41,014 bases of DNA from NCBI GenBank assembly GCA_002102555.1, contig MCFL01000212.1, forward strand, positions 1-41,014. The letters are read 5' to 3'. Position numbers and translations under genes: made by a program. Of the stretch, positions 1 to 9,699 are shown one piece after another (position 1 is the stretch's first letter; each line of letters begins with the position of its first letter). The stretch comes from Catenaria anguillulae PL171. Taxonomy: Eukaryota > Blastocladiomycota > Blastocladiomycetes > Blastocladiales > Catenariaceae. Below the pieces are notes generated by a model. The model ran no database searches. It was not told the DNA's origin and saw only the letters and a program-made list of their open reading frames with translations.

Positions 1-48
1 TGTGGAATCTCAGCACTGCACTGTGTTGTGCTTAGAAGGATATGGACG

Positions 49-462
49 GTAGGGTCATTCTTTTGTATATTTTTTTCCAATCGCTACTGTATGCATTAAG
101 ACATTAATCCAACAAAGGAAGCTCAGGAACAAGAAACAAGAGCAACTGGGATGGGGTCTTAAGCACCCATAAGAGGAGGCACAGGCAAGCAAGAAAGGGC
201 AGGCGAGTGGCAGTAGGGGTCAAAGAAAAGACCGGCAGGGGAAAACGAATATGGAGGTGAGTAGGGATGATGGAACAAAACAATTACCACAAGGAAAAAG
301 GAGAGAAAGAAACAAAACACGACAAAAGCAGGGCAAAGGGGCAACTAGGACAAGGAAGCGTGAGGGCAGGGACACAATGTCACACAGGCGGTGGTGGGGG
401 GAGAGGGGGAACAACATCACAAGGAACCAACACCATGTCAATCCATACACAACAAGAACTAT

Positions 463-499
<37 letters not shown>

Positions 500-686
500 A
501 GCTATGCAATCATTGTGATATCAACGAGAACTGCTGACCACAGAGAGGATGGGGGAAAATACAAGGTGGGTACCAGACAACATACCAACACGCAATGCAA
601 GCTGTTGTTGAGACTGCGCGCAGCCATATCGTGGGGCTGCCAAGCCAGGAAATGCCAAATGCGCCTGCCAAACAGTAGGGTCATTC
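49..686 (-). mobile_element. 5'-truncated LINE copy with 12-bp target duplication
   Basis: The 12 bases GTAGGGTCATTC occur at 49-60 and again at 675-686. The 614 bp between them begin on the plus strand with a T-rich stretch (61-76), which is the A-rich tail of an element lying on the minus strand. No reverse transcriptase or other coding domain is visible, so this is a 3'-end-only copy, as expected when target-primed reverse transcription stops early. The first bases after the T tract (CAATCGCTAC) resemble those after the T tract of the neighbouring LINE fragment (CAATCACTAC at about 792), so the two may belong to one family. An internal run of 32 T (464-495) is unexplained and could be the tail of a second, smaller insertion. 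Confidence 0.6.
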
Positions 687-962
687 AGCACAGGTAGTAT
701 ATACTATACGACCCAGTGTTATCTGGAGAGCCATTCCCAGTGTGGGAACAGCTCCTGGGTCGCTCAATATGAACTCGATTTTTTTTTTTTTCAATCACTA
801 CCACATATATTGAAGCTGACAACCAACACAAAGCCTTGAGAGAAGATGCAAGAGCAGGAAGGTTACAGATCCAAGATACTCAATAAATGACAAAAGCAAG
901 CAGAGAAAATGACAAGCAATTGGTTGTAGGGGCACTTGGCCTTGGGGACAACAGAGAGGGTA

Positions 963-965
<3 letters not shown>

Positions 966-999
<34 letters not shown>
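966..999. repeat. (GA)n microsatellite
   Basis: About 17 uninterrupted GA dinucleotides, inside the 3' UTR of the LINE fragment. Confidence 0.95.
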
Positions 1000-1000
<1 letters not shown>

Positions 1001-1516
1001 GAAGTAAGCAGATGAAAAGTAACAGGGTCTGAGGTCAACATTCAGCCACACCACGGATGCACAAAATGAACCCCATGCAACAGAGAACCAAGAAAGTTCG
1101 AAGTCAAATAAAGGGAAACAGAGTCAAAACAATGGTGAGCATACAAGGACAAGGGAAGGTTACACCATAAGCGCAGAGGCAGCAGTTGGGGAAAGCAAGG
1201 GGACATAAACAGAATGTGTACCTGACTGTACCCCAACACAGGTAGCAAAGCGTTGCTGTCAGTGTCCAAACCCAAACCTGGGGGTTGAGAGCCCTGGGAA
1301 GGTGCCGTGGAACCACCATTCGCCAAAGGAAGCAGGTGCATGCGAGGCTGAGGAGGAGCCAACGAGGGGTGGGCAGCCAGCGTGGCACTCGTAGATGTAA
1401 TGTGCGGCAACGAGCGCAAGGTTCATGGGCGGCTGCCAGGCCACTGGGGCGTGTGCTTCCCGACAGTGGGGACATTGACAGGGCTGTCGGGCCGCAAACA
1501 GATTTTCTGGCGTGCG

Positions 1517-1942
1517 TCACTCAACTGGTCCAACGAGCCTGCAACGCTCCTTCCACAGCACAGTTTGGATGGTTGTGGAAGCAATTGAGACAATTCGCGC
1601 AAGGATGGACACGAGGCTGGGAAGTTGTTGTCGCAGGCGAACCTCAACCACACATGCTGCAGTTGCCCGTAACTTGGCTGGATCCATTAGCCGCTCGACA
1701 AGTGTCTTTGCTGCCACCTGGTGTGCCGTCATCCTGCGACGCCGTAACAGCTCCACAACTTGCTCGTGCACATCTAATCGGCATGTCCAGAGTATGTTGA
1801 TAAGTGCGCAACACTTGAGCCAATGCTGTTGATCGTCGAGAGCACCGCAGAGCACACAATTCGGGGACAGTACCCGCTCTGGCCAATACTTGTGGAGTTG
1901 AGCACAAGTTGGCAGGCGACTCGTCAAAACCTTGACGCAGAA
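1517..1942 (-). pseudogene. LINE ORF2 C-terminal fragment with zinc-knuckle
   Basis: The open frame runs without a start codon from the LTR boundary to a stop at 1517. It contains RLPTCAQLHKYWPERV followed by CVLCGALDDQQHWLKCC, which is the Cys-Cys-His-Cys zinc-binding module found after the reverse transcriptase domain in many LINE ORF2 proteins (the zf-RVT type). The rest is an Arg/Leu-rich helical tail. It is a fragment because all catalytic motifs of the endonuclease and reverse transcriptase are absent. The family assignment rests on the spacing C-x2-C-x7-H-x3-C and on the preceding LPT..L..YWPER context typical of LINE C-termini. Confidence 0.65.
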
Positions 1943-2213
1943 TGTTGCGCATCATGATCAAACGCGTCCCTCTGATCACCATGCTGATCGATCTTGTACA
2001 GGCGGAACATGATGACATGGGTCAGGATGATGTTGAGCATGTGGAAGAACGAGAACGACGATAGATAGACATAGATACACTGCCTCAATAATAGACTCAA
2101 AGCATTCAACACACACACCCCTTCCTATCAGACTGAGAACTCGGGGGAGCGCTACCTGCTCCCTCTGGTCCAGTCCCTTCCTATCTTGCTATGTTATGGC
2201 TGGACTTCCAACA
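1943..2213 (+). repeat. copia 5' LTR
   Basis: 271 bp, beginning TGTTGCGCATC and ending GGACTTCCAACA, so it has the TG...CA ends and a short TGTTG/CAACA terminal inverted repeat. It pairs with 11583-11853 at about 98% identity. Confidence 0.93.
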
Positions 2214-2238
2214 GATTAAGAGTCTCAAGCGGATTACC
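2214..2238 (+). promoter_or_regulatory. copia primer-binding site, probably tRNA-Lys(CUU) internal
   Basis: Directly after the 5' LTR the sequence GATTAAGAGTC is the reverse complement of GACTCTTAATC. This contains CTCTTAA, the canonical anticodon loop of tRNA-Lys(CUU) (C32, U33, CUU, A37, A38). The complementarity seems to extend toward the D arm. Pairing with the inside of a tRNA rather than its 3' CCA end is the half-tRNA priming known for Drosophila copia and some fungal elements. The host tRNA sequence is not available in this window, so the exact length of the match is not known. Confidence 0.55.
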
Positions 2239-2257
2239 ATGCTTGCCGGCGGAATGT

Positions 2258-2272
2258 CACAGTCATAACTGG
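2258..2272. repeat. target-site duplication of the ORF1-only LINE (left copy)
   Basis: CACAGTCATAACTGG, repeated exactly at 3766-3780 on the far side of the inserted LINE. Confidence 0.93.
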
Positions 2273-2433
2273 TTTTTTTTTTTTTTTTTTTTTGGACCAC
2301 ATTACATGTATTGTTTGAGTCAAATTGGGCGCAGTCCAGGAAGAGGAAAGGAACAAAATGATGGGCACAATACACCTGCAAAGAAATGCAGCAACAGGCA
2401 CACAACACAGGAGGGAGTGGCGGTTGGTAATGG

Positions 2434-2435
2434 GA

Positions 2436-2467
<32 letters not shown>

Positions 2468-2475
2468 GAGGAGAA
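2434..2475. repeat. G-run and (GGA)n microsatellite
   Basis: A run of nine or more G followed by about eight GGA units, in the 3' UTR of the ORF1-only LINE. Confidence 0.9.
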
Positions 2476-2556
2476 GGGACAGGGGGAGGCAGGGAAGACA
2501 AAGAGAGGGAAGGGAGGGGTAAGAAACTTGTCATGTGGGAAGGCAGGGTATGTCAA

Positions 2557-3648
2557 TCACCCCTTACGAGGCACCCCACGCTTCTTCAGCTCAGTAACGT
2601 CCCAGTCCAGACCTTGAATACGATTCTGCGCCCGGTTCAATGAGAGCCAGATCGCTTCAATCTTTTCAAGCAGCAGGGTCTGCACCCTGCTGATCTTGTG
2701 CTCAAGGTCTGGACCAGGCTTCTGGGCATCACCCACAAGCTCTAACTTGGCGTCAAGGGTCTCAAGATCCGCCAACAGCCCCTCGACCGAACCGGCAATG
2801 GACTCTTGGCGAATGTCAAGCTCCTCAACCTCCTTGGCAACCTTGTCCTGTGCCAGTTTGAGGGCTGCAAGCAGCGCATCTTGCTGGGAACAGAACTTGG
2901 CCAGCTGCTCCTTCATGTCATTGACTTGGCCTGCCAGATAGGCAACCTCCGCGCGCAAATCCTTTTCGACCGAGTCGACCTTGTTGAGAGCTTGCTTGGC
3001 AGCATCAGCATAGCTGACACCACCAGCACTTGCCGGTGCTGGCGCAGGGAACGAGAAAGAGGGAGGCAAGGTCTTGACTTGAGGGCGTGTAGGGCATGCA
3101 TTCCTCAAGTGGTCCAGGGAACCACAAGAGAAACACAACTTGGCAGAACCGGGAAAAAAGCGCAAATCATGACCATTAAGAGCATACTCGCCAAGGCCAA
3201 TGGCGGCGTCGGCATCCTCCTTGGACTCGTACCGCCACAAGATGCGGGAGAACGAGCGAGCGCGGCAGTTGTCGACCAGCAGGGCATGGCCCTTGGCAAG
3301 CAAACCAGGGAGCTGGCGGATCGTGCTGTACGCACAGAGAACCTGCACGTTCTTGGCTTGGTCGGCACGCTGGTTGAGCCACTCCTTGACGTCGGTCATG
3401 GCGTGGATGTACTGACCGCGGAAAAAAGTTGAGGGCTTGTTGATGGCCGAGGCCAAATCGTCTTGGCTTTTGTATGACACTTGCAGAAACTTGATTCCAG
3501 CGACAGTACGCTGCCTGAGGAGCGCATCGACATTGTAGTGTGACTTGAGCCGGGCAACAGTGGCCTGCGGATCGACAGAGAAAGGGATGGGCCCTACCCA
3601 ACCAGTGATCGCTGATGCCTGGGCATCAACAATTATGGGGTCGGTCAT
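2557..3648 (-). CDS. LINE ORF1 (gag-like, CCHC zinc knuckle)
   Basis: Intact 363-residue ORF starting at an ATG 117 bp inside the element. Residues 1-165 look like an RNA-binding fold of the RRM-like type seen in LINE ORF1 proteins (a suggestion from the pattern of strands, not a firm hit). A zinc knuckle follows at about residues 172-185, CFSCGSLDHLRNAC (C-x2-C-x4-H-x4-C), then a Pro/Ala linker, then a long heptad-rich stretch from about 215 to 350 that should form a coiled coil and allow oligomerisation. The protein would coat element RNA in the ribonucleoprotein particle. Placing the coiled coil after the zinc knuckle is unusual compared with mammalian L1, where it comes first. The reading frame is free of stops, which fits a recent insertion. 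Confidence 0.8.
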   Translation of the reverse strand: MTDPIIVDAQASAITGWVGPIPFSVDPQATVARLKSHYNVDALLRQRTVAGIKFLQVSYKSQDDLASAINKPSTFFRGQYIHAMTDVKEWLNQRADQAKNVQVLCAYSTIRQLPGLLAKGHALLVDNCRARSFSRILWRYESKEDADAAIGLGEYALNGHDLRFFPGSAKLCFSCGSLDHLRNACPTRPQVKTLPPSFSFPAPAPASAGGVSYADAAKQALNKVDSVEKDLRAEVAYLAGQVNDMKEQLAKFCSQQDALLAALKLAQDKVAKEVEELDIRQESIAGSVEGLLADLETLDAKLELVGDAQKPGPDLEHKISRVQTLLLEKIEAIWLSLNRAQNRIQGLDWDVTELKKRGVPRKG

Positions 3649-3765
3649 GGCAGGCGAGCAGACGGCGCTTGATTTAGGGTGCAGGCAAGGTGCTCAATGT
3701 ATTGCTTGGAGTTTTTGGAAGAATTACATTCATAGATTTGCCTCTTGCCTCTTCCGCCAGCAAAA

Positions 3766-3780
3766 CACAGTCATAACTGG
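3766..3780. repeat. target-site duplication of the ORF1-only LINE (right copy)
   Basis: Exact match to 2258-2272. Confidence 0.93.
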
Positions 3781-3815
3781 TGAGTTCATGTCCTTCGTTC
3801 CTCGCTCTCATGGTC

Positions 3816-4145
3816 GTGCTGCTGTTGGCCATTTGAAGCCTTCAGTTCAGATTCGTGTCTCGCGCTGCTGTTGGACTTGTTCCTCCAGTTCAGATTCGTG
3901 CTGCTGTTGGCCACTTGAAGCCTTCAGTTCAGATTCGTGTTTCGCGCTGCTGTTGGACTTGTTCCTCCAGTTCAGATTCGTGCTGCTGTTGGCCACTTGA
4001 AGCCTTCAGTTCAGATTCGTGTTTCGCGCTGCTGTTGGACCTGTTCCTCCAGTTCAGATTCGTGCTGCTGTTGGCCACTTGAAGCCTTCAGTTCAGATTC
4101 GTGTTTCGCGCTGCTGTTGGCCTTGTTCCTCCAGTTCAGATTCGT
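3816..4145 (+). repeat. 82-bp tandem repeat in the copia leader
   Basis: About four copies of an 82-bp unit. The phrase TTCAGTTCAGATTCGTGT recurs with spacing of exactly 82 bp (3841, 3923, 4005, 4087), and each unit also holds a second, degenerate half starting GTTCAGATTCGTGCTGC. Copies differ by only a few bases. The repeat lies between the LINE insertion and the gag region. Because 82 is not a multiple of three, the same peptide appears in all three plus frames in turn, without stops. It is more likely a leader or enhancer-type minisatellite than a coding one. Confidence 0.9.
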
Positions 4146-4696
4146 GTTGGTATTGGACTTGCTCCTTCAGTTCAGACTTGTGCTAGTGCCGGATTGGATC
4201 CGTCTATTCAGCTTGTGTATTGCCACCCTCCCCCCCCAGTTGTGTTTGCGTTGTTCCAATTGTCTCGGGTCTGCCACTGGTCTGGATCCGTCCACACGCG
4301 TTTACATGTGCGATGCGAGATATGACATACTGCATGCCCTGTGGCCGAGTTGGTAAATCACGGGGTCCGCTGCGCTGCTTTTGCGCGCCTCATGCCTTCG
4401 AATATCATGGGGCTGAACACGCGCTCAAACGTCCTCGTCCATGATTTGAATGCGAGACGCGACAACCACCTGGCGCTACACCTGTGAGCGGGCTCGAGTC
4501 CACCTCGTGTGCGCTGCCCGCCTGCACAGACTTGAGTCGTCACATGTAAATACCCGCTGTCCCCTCCCACTCCCTCCAAAATGGGTGTTCTCTTTCCGGC
4601 CGCCCCGTTCCTTTGCTTTCGCGCACATTTACTTCGGCCCTGTCGACACGCACCACCGTCTGTATACGGCAACTCTCCATATCACTTACCATCATC
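4146..4696 (+). other. copia leader, 3' part
   Basis: Untranslated stretch between the tandem repeat and the gag region. It holds a C run (about 4231-4238) and one short tRNA-like segment (4342-4405) with a good A-box but a poor B-box. No convincing gene is seen. Confidence 0.5.
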
Positions 4697-7500
4697 ATGT
4701 CGCTCATGTCCAAGACTTCGGACCCAGTCGTATTCGCTGACCAACTCGCCGCCATTTTCCACCGCCGCTTGGGCCGCACGAATGGGCACAAATGGTGGAT
4801 AACGTATCACGTGGGCGACTCGCTTGATCGCCTCTTCGATGACGGTGCCGAACAATTCACTCGCAGGCTCGTCTCTGCTTCGGAATTCAATGCGCTGTCC
4901 GACCACCAGCGTGCGATCTATGGACTCAAGTACTACGTCTGGCGCAATGTCACCGCCGACACCCAGGCAGGTGTTGACACCGCCAACAGCACCGTCATCA
5001 CGGTTGCCCACGAGGACCCGTCGTTCCAACCAGTCTTGCTTCAGCACCGCGATTTTGCGCAATGGTGTCGTGACATTCTCGCGGACCAAGGCGACAACGG
5101 CCCCACCATGGCGAACGGTGCTTCTGAGACTGCCCGTCGCCTCTGGCAGTGTGTGCAGGACGCTCCCACTGGCATCGACTCACAGTCGCCCGTCGCTTGC
5201 GCAGTGTACCGCATCCTCCGTGACCGTTGCACCGACGTTGAGTCAACGTACGCTGCCTTAGTGGCCCAAAGTGCTGCTGGAAAGGCTGCCGCGCAAGCGG
5301 CCACCTCGCACGCTGCCCAGCTCGATGCACGCGGCGCTACTGGTGGCGCTGGCCAGAACCCGACCTCGCCCTCGCGTGCAGGCCCCACCAGTGACAACGC
5401 TTCGGCAGACTACGCTGGTGACTGATACAACACTTCGGCAGATCCCGCTGGTGACCATGCTCCTCAAATGACCTTGCCTCACGTCTCAGGTATCTTTGCC
5501 CGCGCGTTCATCCCGTGTTGGTCGCCTTTACCTGACGCTTGCTTATTGTAGGCGAAGTTTACGCTCCTGCCGCCACGGACGGCGATGAATCCCTCCACTT
5601 TGCCGCGGTGCACACGTTGGCCATGACCACGTCTGCTCCCAGCACGTCGCAAGACCCTCACGGTCACGCGCCTCCCCTCACGCGTACTCCTTACCACGCT
5701 GGCGCTCAGAACTCGGTTCCCGAGGGTATGTGCCATGGAGACCTAAAACCATCCATCATGCACATACGACATGTATCTGACCTGCCATTCACGTTGCTCT
5801 GCCGTCTTTCAGACCCGCATGCCCTCACATCTGCGTCGAAGCGTACTGCTGAAATGGCTGGTTTACCCCTGCGTGGTCCTGCTGACAAGGATCTTGATTT
5901 CGGCGATGAAGAGGAGGCCATGCTTGACGATATTGACAACAACGCCGACCGCGAGCTCGCAGAACTGGATCGCGCCATGGAGGCGATCAGGGCCAACCGC
6001 CTTGAGGCAAAGCGGCGCAAGATCGAGGATAAGCAGCAGCTCCTGGCCGAACGTCGCGCGCAACTGGCGGCCCTTGAACCGGCGATACCCAACCGACGCT
6101 CAGTGCCACCCACTTGCAAGCCCCGGCCATCTCGCTCGCGCCAGCCGCCCCTGCTGACCGATTCGCACGACAACCCACGACGCCCGCGGCACCCACGACT
6201 GCATCTTTTGCTTCGCTCATGGCCGCGTATGGTATGGAGGCCGTCAAGGGTACCTTCACCAAGCCAGAGCACATCCGCACGTTTTCGGTCAAGAAGATTG
6301 ATCTTTCCTGCCGGGACGGCCTCAAGTGGGCGGGATACGAGCGCAGCATTCTAGACCGTTTTGATTGCCCCATGAAGCTCATCATGCTGCTCACGGGCAC
6401 CCACCAGGAGTGGCGGGTAGCGACATTTGGCGAGACCGACCTCCCCATTGATTCTTCCGAGTATGCCCGTGCTGCCCTTGACTTGCTCTTTGACACGACT
6501 GATGCCGATGCGTCGACACGCGATTGCTTCTCAACGCCGCAAGGGTACTGGCAGTACCTACATGAGCTGTCGGCACCGCTCAAGGAAAGCCTTGCCATTG
6601 ACGCCGTCCAGCACCTCGAGTCCATCCGGCCCGCAGACTTTCGCGGTGTCCCCGACTACCAGACCGAGATCCACAAGCGACTTGCCCAGCTCATGATGGC
6701 CCGTGCAAGGATTTGCAAGCTGAGCTCGAGCGAGACGACATGGATCGCCTCATCAAGATGCTCACCAACCACCTTGGCCCTGTGTCGACCGAGTTTGCCC
6801 GCATGTTGCGCCAGTCTCACCATCAAGGGTCTGTCAAGACATGGTCCGACATAACTGCTGTCCTCAAGCAGTATTTTGGTCTCTACGCTGGTTCTGAGAT
6901 CCAGCAATTGTGGGACGCCAAGTACCGTGCAAAGAGCGCCCGCCGTTCCAATGCCGAACAGTCATCTGCCGGCGACTCGGCGTCTCGCCCGTCGAACCCA
7001 CCGCCTGCGGCTCAGAAGACTGGCAACCGCTCGTTGTCTGGCGCCCACCCTGCAAGCTCGGCCTCCTCCGCGGGACACCAGTACCGCCCAAGATCGTCAA
7101 ACTCCCTCACTGTTGCTGAGCGCGCGGAACACTTCCCGAACCGCTGCATCTCGTGCCTCCTGCATGCGTGCCCTGGTGCGACAAATGGGGCGCGCAACTG
7201 CAACCGCTTTGTCAAGAGCAAATGCGGAAGTGCGGGTGGATCCGCCATGATACGGCGGCTTGCGATTTGGATGTGAGCCAACACTTTGCCCCGTCCATGC
7301 CAAAGTGCTCGAGGCGCGAGAGGCCCCTGGCGCGAATCGCGCCTGACTACATGGCCCCGAGCCGATTCCCTATCATGCCGCGCCGTCACCCACTCTGTGC
7401 GCCGAACCGCCAACAGAACCCTCGTTCCTTCCACAATCTGCACCACCAATCTTTCATGCTTTCACGGCTGCGCTTGCGTCCCCTGGTGAGTCCACGGCCG
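4697..7500 (+). other. copia gag region (fossil)
   Basis: Gag-type coding region of the copia fossil, unusually long at about 2.8 kb. The first part (from an ATG at 4697) gives an alpha-helical protein with an Ala/Gly/Pro-rich tail that I cannot match to a known family. The middle part has an acidic, charged coiled-coil-like stretch. The last part resembles capsid-type sequence in its helical pattern, and a Cys/His-rich patch near 7140-7240 may be the nucleocapsid zinc-binding part. The region looks broken. Confidence 0.55.
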
Positions 7501-7574
7501 AGCACGCAATCACCAACAAGGCTCTTCTCCACCGCAACAAGTACTTTGTCGCGGATTCCGGCGCTTCACGCAGT

Positions 7575-9300
7575 ATGTCGCCGTTTGCCTCGGATTTCCT
7601 GTTCCTTGTGCCCTTAAACCCACCACGCCCTGTCACGCTCGGTAATGGCTCCACCTTGCACGCGACACACATGGGTGATATTCCAATCGTCATCGCTACT
7701 GGCAAGTCTGCACCGCGGGCCACACTTGTTGGTTCACTCCTTGTTCCCGACCTCGCTGTCCGTCTTCTTTCCACCACTCTACTCACGTTGTCCATGCCGA
7801 CGTTCCAATTCAACACATGCCTGGGCGTCCAGCGCCTCGACATTCACCCGTCAACTTGCCGCCCGGCTCAGGTGCCGGACTACCTGGGGCGCGGCTACTT
7901 TCGCTGCTCAACGTGCCCTCCCGAATCAATCTCGACTGTTGCACTTGAGCGTAGCTCCGGTTTGGGTTTCCTCAAAGCATTTGTCGATGTCAACCACATG
8001 CACGATGCGGACCCGCCTGCGCCCACCGTGTATGATGCTGCCCTCTTGTCCACGGCACCATGCTCTGTTTATGCCGGTTGCAATCCAGATGATGAGGATT
8101 GGGACTACACCATGGAATTCCCGGATGATGCTGCTTTCGCTGCACTGGCGGCCATGGCGTTGCCCGCTGTCCCGCAAGACCAAGACGAGACTGAGGCCGA
8201 TGCACGTTTGGTTTCCGCACGATCTAAAGGTGCTATCGCAGCCCGGCTTCACGCAGTTTTTGGACATGTCAATGGTGACCGACTCACGGCGGTGTGCAAG
8301 CAGCATGGATTCCATCCTCCATCAATCACGTGTGCGACCTGCCCGTTGGCGAAGGCGACGGCAATTCGGTCGGTCAACTCGTCGCCATTTCCGCGCGCGA
8401 CGCGGCCTCTGCAACGCATTTTCGTTGACCTCGACATCATCGCGCGCCCTGGCCTTGGTAACGTGCAACACCTCCTTGTCGTGATTGATGACTACTCGGA
8501 CTGCTCGTGGGCGGTTCCCATCCCGGACAAGCACGAAAAGACCGTTTTCCATGCATTCACGCAGCTCATTGCACGCCTTGAGCGCCAGTCTGCTGCCGTG
8601 GTCGAGGCCATGCACCATGACCGTGGTACCGAGTTCGTCAACAACAAATTCAATGGATGGGTCGAGCGAAACCACGTCGCGCGGACGTTGACTACCCCAG
8701 GCCACCACGAGTCCGCCGGCCGCGTCGAGCGCCTCATGCGTTGGATTGCTGAGCGTGTCCGGGCGCAGCTCTTGCACTTGGATGGGTCCGTGGATGCAGA
8801 AACGGCAGTACTGTTGTGGCCGCAGGCTGCCCAATATGCGCTTGTGACGCGGGCCCACACACCGCTTGCTCGCTTTGATGGGCGCACGCCGTTCTCGCTG
8901 TTTTTCAACCTGCCTTCGCCAGCACCCTCGAGCCTTCACGTATTTGGAGCCGACGCGTTTCCATCCCGCGCAACAGACAAGAGGGCGTTCAAGTTCAATC
9001 CGGTGTCTGTCCGTCATGTGTTTGCGGGTTACAAGGACGAGTCGTGCCGCGAGGTTGCCTTGTTCGACCCCGATGCAGGCAAGATCCGCTTTCGCCGTGC
9101 CGCGACAGTCCATGACGACCCCATTGTCCGTCGCATACTGGCGGGTCCCTCGCCCGCGTTCTGCGACGCGATCCGCGATGCGTTCTTGCCTGGCGGCGTT
9201 GACCCGGCGCTTGCGGACGACCCAGCCGACGGCGATTTTGAACCAGATCCCCACCATCGGACCATGACGACGATGACGACGACGAGTGGGAGGTGTTTGA
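7575..9300 (+). other. copia protease/integrase region (fossil)
   Basis: Begins with a stretch that resembles the retropepsin-like region of copia polyproteins, followed by the His/Cys pre-integrase zinc finger (HAVFGHV...CATCPLAKA). The integrase core follows, with its acidic triad visible: Asp in FVDLD, Asp in HHDRGTEF, and Glu in HHESAGRVERL. After it comes the copia-type C-terminal segment (FGADAFPSR..., FAGYKDESCREVALFDPD). Its position before the reverse transcriptase is the mark of Ty1/copia. Confidence 0.88.
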
Positions 9301-9699
9301 TACGCGTGCACCCCGGCCTGCGACGCCGCCCTTGTCTGACGAGCCAACAAGTAGCATGCGCCCACGTCGTCTGCGCCCTGTGGTTGAGATCCCGCCTGCG
9401 TCGCCATCATTGCGCCTTCGCTTCCCACACTATCGACCAGTAACATCCGCCACCATCTCGCTCCCGGGCGATTCTGCATGTGTGTCTCTTGACCTGGACC
9501 ATGTCCCTGTTTTGGACCAACCTGTGCAACCTGATCCGCCTCGCCCGTTCAACCGGCCCATGCGCCGTGAAATCGAGAAGAATCTTGGCAAGCTCGGTGT
9601 GCCGCACGCAACCGCGCTCGTTGTCCCAAAAGTCCTTGCCGCGTCCATTGCTGTCCCTAAATCGTTCAAGGCTGCACGTGCATCTCCGTACCGGTTGTT

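Larger units (their letters stand above)
779..1942 (-). mobile_element. LINE 3' fragment: end of ORF2, 3' UTR and poly-A tail
   Basis: Minus-strand non-LTR retrotransposon piece. A T tract at about 779-791 marks the poly-A tail. About 725 bp of presumed 3' UTR follow, including a GA microsatellite, and then the last part of an ORF2 (1942 down to 1517). The element's 5' portion, with endonuclease and most of the reverse transcriptase, is missing, because the copia LTR begins directly at 1943. The missing part is not found on the other side of the copia element, so this is not a simple insertion into an intact LINE. No clear target duplication is visible. Confidence 0.65.
2273..3765 (-). mobile_element. 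short LINE carrying only ORF1, inserted in the copia leader
   Basis: A complete insertion of 1493 bp bounded by a perfect 15-bp target duplication. On the minus strand it reads as a short 5' leader (3765-3649), one intact ORF (3648-2557), a purine/pyrimidine-biased 3' UTR of about 260 bp with a G-rich GGA microsatellite, and a 21-base poly-A tail (plus-strand T run 2273-2293). No ORF2, and therefore no endonuclease or reverse transcriptase, lies between ORF1 and the tail. This is the layout of the half-LINE (HAL1-type) elements known from mammals, and it implies mobilisation by the enzymes of another LINE. Because it interrupts the copia leader it is younger than the copia insertion. Confidence 0.85.

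Noticed and set aside
464-532. A second small LINE insertion marked by the 32-T run
   Set aside because: The flanking repeat is imperfect (one mismatch in 10, not flush with the T run), so the insertion is not proven.
3816-4145. CRISPR-like array
   Set aside because: The 82-bp units are contiguous, without unique spacers; it is a minisatellite in a eukaryotic element.
4342-4405. tRNA-like segment with a perfect A-box (TGGCCGAGTTGG) in the copia leader
   Set aside because: The B-box (CCTTCGAATAT) keeps only the TTCGAAT core, and the T and acceptor stems do not pair. It may be a chance match or a decayed tRNA relic.
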